Translations under genes and position numbers: made by a program | The notes under the pieces: model-generated | Database searches by the model: none | Told to the model about the DNA's origin: nothing | Seen by the model: only the letters and a program-made list of their open reading frames with translations | Shown here: positions 1 to 5,191 of the stretch, piece after piece | How the letters are laid out: each line of letters begins with the position of its first letter | Numbering within the stretch: position 1 is the first letter of the stretch | Origin: an uncultured Clostridia bacterium | GTDB lineage: Bacteria; Bacillota; Clostridia; TANB77; CAG-508 | Assembly: GCA_949448405.1 (NCBI GenBank) | Contig: CASTFX010000094.1 | Span: 1-5,191, forward strand | Direction: 5' to 3' | DNA: 5,191 bases

Positions 1-524
1 AGCATATATGCATATATTATATTTCCACCAGATAATAAATTTATGAAGTCTTGTTTGCTTTCTATATTATTTGTAAATACATTTGTATAATATATATTTT
101 CTTCTTGTGTTAATAGTTTACTAATTATTACAACCTTATCATTTAATACTAATAATCCATTATCATATAGTTTTATTTTTTCTTTATATTTGTCTGTATT
201 AACTCCTTCTTCTGTATCTATTATGATAATTGGAATAACATTTTTTTCATTTTCAATAGTTATTGGTTCTTCTGATATTACGTTTAATTTACCATTTTCT
301 AGTACTATATCTTTTACATTTTTTCCTATAAATTCTTTTGCATCTTCTACAACTGTGTAAAATTTATATGTATACATTAAACTTACTATTACTGTAAATA
401 TTAATGTGAGTAGTAATATATATTTTATAGCTTTAGTTAGTTTATCTGCTGCAAATTCTTCATATTTTTCAAAATCTTTTATGCTTGTCCATATATTTTT
501 AAAGAAGCCTCTCTTTTCTTCCAT
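1..524 (-). CDS. DUF1189-family membrane protein, partial (C-terminus beyond the left edge)
   Basis: An open frame of 174 codons starts at ATG 524-522 and runs off the window with no stop. The product begins MEEKRGFFKNIWTSIKDFEK, a short cytoplasmic amphipathic segment. A hydrophobic helix follows at about residues 35-54 (IKYILLLTLIFTVIVSL), then a long polar region of about 115 residues, probably outside the membrane, with repeated Asn/Glu/Ile strands. The last visible residues (NIIYAYM) may start the next membrane helix. The opening (FFK..W.SIKDFxxYxE followed by a helix) and the single helix before a large extracytoplasmic loop match the DUF1189 family as I know it; its function is not established. 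The start is firm because an in-frame TAA (527-525) directly precedes the ATG. GGAAGG at 542-537 or GGA at 533-531 could be the ribosome site. It lies 39 bp downstream of cysS. Family assignment is by pattern only. Confidence 0.75.
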   Translation of the reverse strand, partial: MEEKRGFFKNIWTSIKDFEKYEEFAADKLTKAIKYILLLTLIFTVIVSLMYTYKFYTVVEDAKEFIGKNVKDIVLENGKLNVISEEPITIENEKNVIPIIIIDTEEGVNTDKYKEKIKLYDNGLLVLNDKVVIISKLLTQEENIYYTNVFTNNIESKQDFINLLSGGNIIYAYM

Positions 525-548
525 TTACATTCCATTCCTTCCTATATT

Positions 549-582
549 GTTAATTGAAAAAGCTTACGCTTTTTCAATTAAC
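549..582 (-). terminator. 15-bp perfect palindrome overlapping the end of cysS (possible intrinsic terminator or attenuator)
   Basis: Arms 549-563 and 568-582 pair perfectly over 15 bp around a 4-nt loop. The core is GAAAAAGC/GCTTTTTC. The cysS stop codon (566-564) lies partly in the loop, so the last codons of cysS (Leu-Ile-Glu-Lys-Ala) form one arm. The only T-run lies inside the stem, and the stem is AT-rich with few GC pairs, so termination would be weak. The symmetry means it could act on either strand. It sits 7 nt before the GGAAGG of the downstream DUF1189 gene and could also affect that gene's translation or mRNA stability. Confidence 0.55.
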
Positions 583-1946
583 ATTCCTTCTTTTGAGTCC
601 TTAATAATATACCCCTTTTCTTTTATTCTATCCCTTATTTTGTCTGATAGTTCCCAGTCTTTATTTTCTCTTGCTACTTTTCTTTCTTCTGCAAGTTTTA
701 GTATTTCTTCTGGGATTTCTTCTTTGTTTTCAGATTTTTGGTCTATTTCTAGTCCTAATACTTCATCGAATTTTAGTAATAATTTTGCTAAATCTTGTGA
801 TTTTTTAGTGTATCTAATTATATCCCAAACAATGCTCATTGCTATTGGCATATTTAAGTCATCATTTATCGCTTTATGGAATTTTTCTTCAAATTCTTTT
901 ATAATATCTTCTTCTACTTTTTCTGTTCCTTCTAAGTGTTTTTGATATCCTTCTTTAAGTCTTATAAGCGAAGTATTACTTGCCACTGCCCCTTCAAATG
1001 TGAAGTTTAATTTATTTCTATAATGTGACGAAAAACAAAATAGTTTATATGCAAGTGGGTTTATTCCTTTTTCTTTTAATGTGTCTAAAGTATAGATATT
1101 TCCTAAACTTTTTGACATTTTCCCACCATCTATTTGTAAAAAGTTACAATGCATCCAAAATCTTGCTGGAACTTTACCGCATTTTCCTTTATTTTGTGCT
1201 ATTTCGTTTTCATGATGTGTTGGTATATGGTCAATTCCTCCTGTATGTATGTCGAATTCTTCTCCTAAATATTTGTTACTCATTGCTGAACATTCTATAT
1301 GCCAGCCTGGATAGCAAAGCCCCCATGGACTCTCCCATTTCATTAAATGTTTTTCTGGAGCTTTTATCCATAATGCAAAGTCTTCTGGATTTCTTTTTTC
1401 CTTGTCTACTTCTACTCTTGCTCCTGCTATTTGTTCATCTACTTTTCTGTCTGATAGTATAGGATATTTATCTAATTTTGATATATCGAAATATATTCCT
1501 TTTGAAGTTTCATATCCATATCCATTTTCTACTATTCTTTTTACAAATTCTATCATTTCTTGTATATGGTCTGTTGCTTTACAGATGACTTCTGGTCTAT
1601 CTATATTTAGTCTATCAAAATCTCTTAGAAAAATTTCTGTATAATATGCTGCAATTTCGTATGGATTTTTATTTTCTTTTCTTGCAGCTTTTGCGATTTT
1701 ATCCTCTCCCTCATCTGCATCTGATTCTAGATGTCCTACATCTGTTATATTCATAGCATGTTTTAATTTGTATCCATTATATTTTAATACTCTTCTTAAA
1801 GTATCCATGAATACATATGCTCTAAAATTTCCAATATGTGCATAACTATATACTGTTGGACCACAAGAATACATTCTTACTATATCATTTACAGGTATAA
1901 AAACTTCTTTTTCTCTTGAAAGGGTATTGTATAATTTTAGTTCCAC
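564..1946 (-). CDS. cysS: Cysteinyl-tRNA synthetase (CysRS)
   Basis: Class I aminoacyl-tRNA synthetase of 460 aa, about the usual length; it attaches cysteine to tRNA-Cys in the cytoplasm. The HIGH signature is HIGN at residues 37-40, directly after YSCGPTVY. The KMSKS loop is at 276-280 in GGKMSKSLGN. The four zinc ligands that select cysteine are all present: C28, C219 (in WHIECSAMS), H244 and E248 (in HHENE). The C-terminal helical part is complete and ends in a Lys/Glu-rich tRNA-binding tail. The start is GTG (1946-1944), with an AGGGAG Shine-Dalgarno 10 nt upstream and the expected N-terminus MELKLYNT. The gap to the upstream PBP stop is only 74 bp, too short for a T-box leader, so regulation by uncharged tRNA-Cys would need a leader further upstream. 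The variants WGLCYPGW and GGIDHIPTHH differ from the E. coli wording but keep the ligands. There is no in-frame CGG codon. Confidence 0.97.
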   Translation of the reverse strand: MELKLYNTLSREKEVFIPVNDIVRMYSCGPTVYSYAHIGNFRAYVFMDTLRRVLKYNGYKLKHAMNITDVGHLESDADEGEDKIAKAARKENKNPYEIAAYYTEIFLRDFDRLNIDRPEVICKATDHIQEMIEFVKRIVENGYGYETSKGIYFDISKLDKYPILSDRKVDEQIAGARVEVDKEKRNPEDFALWIKAPEKHLMKWESPWGLCYPGWHIECSAMSNKYLGEEFDIHTGGIDHIPTHHENEIAQNKGKCGKVPARFWMHCNFLQIDGGKMSKSLGNIYTLDTLKEKGINPLAYKLFCFSSHYRNKLNFTFEGAVASNTSLIRLKEGYQKHLEGTEKVEEDIIKEFEEKFHKAINDDLNMPIAMSIVWDIIRYTKKSQDLAKLLLKFDEVLGLEIDQKSENKEEIPEEILKLAEERKVARENKDWELSDKIRDRIKEKGYIIKDSKEGMLIEKA

Positions 1947-1974
1947 TTGATATTTTCTCCCTTCTTTAATTTAT

Positions 1975-2006
1975 TATGAAGAAACTATATCTATAGTTTC
2001 TTCATA
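1975..2006. repeat. 15-bp perfect inverted repeat between the PBP gene and cysS
   Basis: Arms 1975-1989 and 1992-2006 pair over 15 bp with a 2-nt loop (TC on the plus strand). It lies 14 nt after the PBP stop codon and 28 nt before the cysS start. On the minus strand, the sense of both genes, it is followed by ATAAATTAAAG with no T-run, so it is not a classic terminator in that direction. On the plus strand it is followed by TTTTAATTTTATTTTT, which does look like an intrinsic terminator. It could act as an mRNA-stabilising or processing hairpin between two cistrons, or stop antisense transcription. Confidence 0.7.
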
Positions 2007-2020
2007 TTTTAATTTTATTT

Positions 2021-4487
2021 TTATCTTATAGTATTACTTGGTTTATTTATTTCATTAGTTGCTGGTGGCTTTGTTGTATCTGTGTTTGGCTTACTTATTG
2101 TATTTGTTGCTGGTGGAGTTATAGTATTTGTGTCAATAACATTTTCAACTGGTTTTACACATTCTGTACATTTCTCTTCAGGTATCTCATCACTACTTGT
2201 ATATGTTTGCTCTGTTACATCTGTACAATATTCATTAGCAAGCTTTCCTGACTTATTACATATTGATACTTTTGTATGAGAAGCACAAGTTTGATCAGGC
2301 ACTGTTCCTTCTGCAAAATATTCATTATATGCATATCCTGCTGATTTACATGTTTCTGATGCAAGTAGTCCTGATTTCGAACATACTAGAGCTGTTTTTA
2401 TTCCATTTGGTTGTTCAAATTTTCCAGCTTCTTTTCCTGAGTGTATTGAGTTCATTACAGCACCCCATAGCCTTGCTGCTGTTCCACTCTTTCCTGCTTT
2501 TCCATCTGCTTCTTTATCATATCCCATCCAAACTGCTCCAGAATAATATGGTGTAAATCCACAGAACCATACAGCTTTTGATTCATTTGTTGTTCCAGTT
2601 TTTCCCGCAGTAAATTGGTTTCTAACTTTTGCTCCTGTTGCTGTTGCACCAGATGTTCCTGTTAATCCTGTTCCTGTTGGTTCTTGTAATAATGTTTGTA
2701 GTATCCAAGCATTTTGTCTTGATAATACTCTTGTTTTTTCTTGGTGTTCACCTAAAATTTCTTTTCCTTCTTTATCTTTAACTTCTTTATAGAAGGTTGG
2801 TTCAATATATTCTCCATAATTTGCAATTGCTGCATATGCTCCTGCCATTTGAAGTACTGTTGGTCCTTGTGACATTCCTCCAAGTGCAAGTGATAATCCA
2901 TCATTTTGTTCTGTTGATGTATCTAATCCAAATTTTGCTAGATATTCAAGTGATTTTTTTACAGTAAGTTCTTTCATCATTTTTACTTCTGGTATATTTC
3001 TTGAAACTCTTAAAATATATCTTATATTCATAAGTCCTAAATATCCACCTGTATCATTTCTTGGACTATAGTTTCCAAATGTAACAGGACTGTCTTCCAC
3101 AACTGTTGCTGCTGTAATTTTTCTTTCTTCTAAGCTTGGTCCTATAACAGCTAATGGTTTAATTGAAGAACCTGGGCTATGTGTTGCATTTATTATTCTG
3201 TTGAATCCCCAAGCTTCTTTTTTCTCTCCAAATCCACTTGTTCCTGCAACTACATATCCTGTCTTATGGTCTACTATCGCGATTGCTGATTCTATCCTTA
3301 CTTCTTCTTTATATGTACTTCCATCTTCTCTTTTTCTTGTAACTGTCTTATATTTTGAAGTCCATTTACTACTATTTTTTATATATTGTTCTTCAACTGC
3401 TTCTTGTATTTTTGGATCATAAGTTGTATAGATTTGATATCCATCTCCATATAAATGTAATTCTGCCTCATCTTTAGACCAATTATATTTTTCCATTAAA
3501 TCTTCTTTTATTTCTTTTATAGCAGCTTCTGCATGATATGTTAAGTTATTATTTTGAGATACTGATCCTTGTTCAAATTTGATTCCTGCATCTACTTCAG
3601 AAATAGCTCCATTATATTCTTCTTCTGTAATCTTTCCTATTTCTTTCATTTTGCCAAGTACAGTTTTTACTCTCTTATTTATTGTTTCTGTTCTATCTTT
3701 TTCTCCAAAAGGATTATATGCGTTTGGTTTGTGTGTTATTCCTGCAATATATGCTGATTCTACAAGAGTTAAATCTTTTGCATCTTTATTAAAATAAAAT
3801 TTTGCTGCAGTTTGAACACCATATATGTTCTTTCCTCCACCTCCAAGTGGTATTAGATTTAAGTACATTTCTAATACTTGATCTTTTGAGAGGATATTTT
3901 CTACTTGATATGCCCTTACTATTTCTTTTATTTTTCTAAGTGCTCCTTCTATTGCTGAATTATCAGCCTCTCCTGTTAAATTTTTTACTAATTGTTGTGT
4001 TAGTGTACTTCCTCCATATGAAGATTCTCCTCCATGTGTAGCAAATGTCAATAGTGCTCCTGCAGTTCTTTTCCAGTCTACACCATTATGTTGTTCAAAT
4101 CTTTCATCTTCTATTCCAATGAATGCTCCAAATAGATATGGAGACATTTGGTCTTTACTAATTATTTCTCTATTTTCTTGTCCTGTAAGAGTTGCTATTA
4201 CATTTCCATTTATATCATATATTGTTGAGTTTTGGTAACTTATGTTTAATGCTTTTTCGTCCATTGCCCAGTCTCCCCAGATGCATCTATATATTAGGGC
4301 TGCAAATACTCCGACCTACTATAACTACTAGTAATATAAATGTAATAAGCATTATTTTTAGGAATAGTCTAAGCTTTGGATGCTTTTTCTTCTTTTTTCC
4401 TTTCTTTTTCTTTACGGGTTTATATATTACAGTATCTTGTTTTTCTTCTTTCTTTTTTTCTTCTTCTTTTTTATTGTTTTCTTTCAT
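2021..4487 (-). CDS. ponA: Class A penicillin-binding protein (PBP1A-like), split by a +1 frame change at 4313
   Basis: Bifunctional cell-wall synthase: an N-terminal glycosyltransferase polymerises lipid II and a C-terminal transpeptidase cross-links it. Two frames make one 821-aa protein: 58 codons from ATG 4487 to GGT 4316-4314, then, skipping one C (4313), 763 codons from GGA 4312. Residues 1-42 are a Lys/Glu-rich cytoplasmic tail and about 43-67 a membrane helix that crosses the junction. The GT51 domain has the catalytic EDERFEQHNG motif (first E about 126) and GGSTLTQQLVKN (about 158-169). The transpeptidase has S440-S-I-K443, S495-R-N497 and K629-T-G631. The C-terminus carries two Cys-rich modules and a Pro/Thr/Asn tail with a 16-residue repeat (PPATN...). 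Without the shift, the first frame stops at TAG 4289-4287 after 66 aa. An internal ATG at 4264 would give a 747-aa protein without its anchor. The gene symbol denotes the family, not proven orthology. Function is highly confident; the recoding is inferred. Confidence 0.93.
4310..4316 (-). other. Candidate +1 frameshift site in the PBP gene (GGT-CGG-A)
   Basis: On the minus strand the bases GGT C GGA GTA are read GGT-CGG-AGT in frame 0, which reaches TAG eight codons after CGG. If C 4313 is skipped, the frame gives Gly-Gly-Val-Phe-Ala-Ala and continues the hydrophobic helix into the catalytic domains. The extra base is a lone C, not part of a homopolymer run. There is no prfB-like Shine-Dalgarno at the short spacing used by that gene, and no clear hairpin just downstream. 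Confidence 0.75.
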
Positions 4488-4496
4488 ATGTTCTAC

Positions 4497-4503
4497 CCTC
4501 CTT
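4497..4503 (-). promoter_or_regulatory. Ribosome binding site of the PBP gene (AAGGAGG)
   Basis: A perfect AAGGAGG lies 9 nt before ATG 4487. It places the true start at the Lys-rich tail with the membrane anchor, rather than at ATG 4264. This shows that the short upstream frame is the N-terminus of the PBP and not a chance ORF. Confidence 0.9.
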
Positions 4504-4542
4504 AGAGCATTTCCAAATTTTGATATAAATTATGATAGTACT

Positions 4543-4593
4543 ATTATAATACAAATCTTTTAAAAGATAAAGCATTTTCTTTAAATTAGTCAA
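4543..4593 (-). promoter_or_regulatory. Candidate vegetative promoter(s) for the PBP gene
   Basis: The minus strand has TTGACT (4593-4588), one base off the sigma-A -35 consensus. It is followed after 18 nt by TATCTT (4569-4564), a fair -10. A perfect TATAAT lies closer to the gene (4548-4543), but the hexamer 17 nt above it is a poor -35. Either would give a 5' leader of roughly 50-70 nt. The rest of 4504-4651 is AT-rich with no gene that I can see. Confidence 0.5.
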
Positions 4594-4651
4594 TATTAAG
4601 ATTTACTTAATAATTTTTAGGCTTTGTCCATATTAATTTGATAAGAAAAGT

Positions 4652-4672
4652 GGAAGGCTTTCTTGGCCTTCC
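4652..4672 (-). terminator. Intrinsic terminator after spoIIID
   Basis: A 7-bp perfect stem, GGAAGGC (4652-4658) with GCCTTCC (4666-4672), has a 7-nt loop. It begins 23 nt after the spoIIID stop codon. On the minus strand it is followed by ACTTTTCTTATC, a T-rich but interrupted tail. It would separate spoIIID from the PBP gene. Confidence 0.7.
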
Positions 4673-4695
4673 GTAGGATTTGATGCTTCTAACTA

Positions 4696-4972
4696 TTATG
4701 CACTTCTTTTTCCTTCGTCTTCTTTTTTTGTATATTTTAACTTAGTTGCCATTCCCCCTCTTATATGTCTTTCTGCTTTGTTTTCATCTAATATCTTTCT
4801 TACTTCTATTGCAAGTACAGGGTTTATCTTGACTAATCGTTCACTTACGTCTTTGTGTACTGTGCTTTTACTTATTCCGAAATTTTCTTGCTGCACCTCT
4901 TACTGTATCTTTTGAATCTATAATATATCGTGCTAAACTGCATGCACGTTCCTCTATTGTTATACCTTTCAT
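4696..4972 (-). CDS. spoIIID: Stage III sporulation regulator SpoIIID, split by a +1 frame change at 4879
   Basis: SpoIIID is a small DNA-binding regulator that acts in the mother cell, activating and repressing genes of the sigma-E regulon. Two frames join into one 91-aa protein, close to the 93 aa of Bacillus subtilis. Codons 1-31 run from ATG 4972 to TTT 4882-4880; skipping C 4879, 60 more codons run from GGA 4878. The N-terminus (MKGITIEERACSLARYIIDS) aligns with the family residue for residue in length. The helix-turn-helix spans about 23-45, with the recognition helix FGISKSTVHKDVSERL right at the junction. The basic C-terminal signature RHIRGGMATKLKY is intact. In frame 0 translation stops at TAA after 34 aa, before the recognition helix. 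A GTG at 4896 opens the second frame but lacks the first helix, so it is not the start. GGGGGG (4984-4979) is a plausible Shine-Dalgarno 6 nt before the ATG. Identity is near certain; whether the full protein is made depends on recoding or on a sequence error. Confidence 0.93.
4876..4882 (-). other. Candidate +1 frameshift site in spoIIID (TTT-CGG-A)
   Basis: On the minus strand AAA TTT C GGA ATA is read TTT-CGG-AAT-AAG-TAA in frame 0. Skipping C 4879 gives Phe-Gly-Ile-Ser-Lys-Ser, the conserved start of the SpoIIID recognition helix, where the Gly is a family constant. A shift of tRNA-Phe from TTT to TTC is also possible here. An alternative is an extra A or T in the AAAATTT run just upstream, as an ordinary indel. 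Confidence 0.75.
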
Positions 4973-5009
4973 TATGAGCCCCCCATTAGAATATCACTGC
5001 TTTTGTTTA

Positions 5010-5039
5010 ATTGTATTCGGTTGGGCTTTTCCTTATGAC
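5010..5039 (-). promoter_or_regulatory. Sigma-E-like promoter of spoIIID
   Basis: The minus strand carries GTCATAA (5039-5033), then 15 nt, then AATACAAT (5017-5010). Known sigma-E promoters have a -35 near TCATA and a -10 near CATACAAT with about this spacing; here seven of eight -10 bases match. The start point would be near 5003, giving a leader of about 30 nt to the spoIIID ATG. Transcription of spoIIID by sigma-E is established in Bacillus. The intact promoter argues that the gene is still in use. Confidence 0.7.
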
Positions 5040-5052
5040 TGTATTTTTAGAT

Positions 5053-5090
5053 AAAAAACTCTCCACCAGCTTTAGTTAGCTAGTGGAGAG
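5053..5090 (-). terminator. Strong intrinsic terminator of the transcript entering from the right
   Basis: CTCTCCAC (5059-5066) pairs with GTGGAGAG (5083-5090). After one C-A mismatch, AGCT (5068-5071) pairs with AGCT (5078-5081) around a 6-nt loop. On the minus strand the stem is followed by TTTTTTATCT. This is the best terminator in the window. It ends a minus-strand transcript that begins beyond 5191 and isolates spoIIID from it. Confidence 0.85.
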
Positions 5091-5191
5091 AAATACTATC
5101 TTCTAAAATTGCCTACAGCTCTATGTAATCGTAGGGAGGAGCAGAATACTTTCTGCATAGCAACTCCCATTGATAATTGGCTATGCCAATG
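5091..5191 (-). other. 3' end of an unidentified minus-strand transcript (structured RNA or end of a small gene)
   Basis: This stretch is GC-richer than the rest and full of short inverted repeats. ATTGGC/GCCAAT (5176-5181, 5185-5190) and GCAGAA/TTCTGC (5141-5146, 5151-5156) form small hairpins; the second is closed further by GGGAG/CTCCC (5134-5138, 5164-5168). That suggests a small structured RNA just before the terminator. Two minus-strand frames are also open from the edge: one ends at TAG 5098-5096 (31 residues, ending LHRAVGNFRR), the other at TAG 5115-5113 (25 residues, ending SAPPYDYIEL). I recognise neither, and I cannot match the stretch to a named RNA family because its 5' part is outside the window. 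Confidence 0.35.

Noticed and set aside
1177..1179. CGG trinucleotide in cysS as a third shift site
   Set aside because: It is out of frame (TGC-GGT, Cys256-Gly257), and CysRS is continuous through it. The same holds for 2605-2607 in the PBP gene (GCG-GGA).
1947..2020. T-box riboswitch before cysS
   Set aside because: The 74-bp gap is too short and holds only a palindrome; no T-box sequence is visible.
406..2649. Several long plus-strand open frames opposite cysS and the PBP gene
   Set aside because: They are antisense shadows: Phe/Ser/Leu-rich translations opposite clear genes, with no family features or ribosome sites.
4262..4264. ATG 4264 as the true start of a 747-aa PBP
   Set aside because: The frame continues upstream with family-like sequence to the shift site. 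The short upstream frame supplies the expected Lys-rich tail and membrane helix behind a perfect AAGGAGG.
4310..4882. Two simple homopolymer sequencing errors
   Set aside because: Not excluded, but less likely: the extra base is a lone C at both sites, both lie in T-C-GGA, and both coincide with the only in-frame CGG codons. The AAAATTT run near the spoIIID site leaves this alternative open for that gene only.
4894..4896. GTG 4896 as the start of a separate 66-aa protein
   Set aside because: It lacks the first helix of SpoIIID, which is encoded just upstream in the other frame with a good start, ribosome site and promoter.
5059..5068. CTCCACCA on the plus strand as a tRNA or tmRNA 3' end
   Set aside because: It is one arm of the minus-strand terminator hairpin. 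No acceptor stem or T-arm precedes it.
1..5191. CRISPR arrays, insertion sequences, integrases or att sites
   Set aside because: No repeat-spacer array, transposase, or flanking direct repeats were seen.

Overview
The window comes from a very AT-rich, endospore-forming, low-GC Firmicute, most likely a member of the Clostridia. The evidence is the sporulation regulator SpoIIID behind a sigma-E-like promoter, a Lys-rich class A penicillin-binding protein, a DUF1189-type membrane protein, strong Shine-Dalgarno sites, and AGA as the main arginine codon. Every gene I can support lies on the minus strand, so transcription runs from right to left.

Layout, in order of transcription. The right edge (5091-5191) holds the 3' end of an unidentified transcript, with predicted hairpins and a short open frame. 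It ends in a strong intrinsic terminator (5053-5090). A sigma-E-like promoter (5010-5039) then drives spoIIID (4696-4972), which is followed by its own terminator-like hairpin (4652-4672). A promoter region (about 4543-4593) and a strong Shine-Dalgarno site lead into a class A PBP (2021-4487). A 74-bp gap containing a 15-bp palindrome separates it from cysS (564-1946). A 39-bp gap then leads to a DUF1189 membrane protein that is cut off by the left edge (1-524). The PBP, cysS and DUF1189 genes are close enough to share a transcript, although the two hairpins between them could reduce read-through.

Main observation. Two unrelated genes, spoIIID and the PBP, are each split by a +1 frame change, and both breaks fall at the same sequence. 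In frame 0 the codons read GGT-CGG-AGT in the PBP and TTT-CGG-AAT in spoIIID. Skipping the C of CGG gives GGA (Gly) and restores a full-length protein of the expected family. These are the only two in-frame CGG codons in all the coding sequence of the window; the other two CGG trinucleotides inside genes are out of frame. The rest of both genes is intact: promoters, Shine-Dalgarno sites, catalytic motifs and the DNA-binding helices. This fits a lineage in which CGG is an unread or hungry codon that causes a +1 shift (CGG-A read as GGA) better than it fits two random mutations. Sequencing error and true pseudogenes are not excluded by one window.

How the genes relate: the PBP makes and cross-links peptidoglycan, SpoIIID acts in the mother cell after sigma-E, and CysRS charges tRNA-Cys. 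No single pathway joins them.
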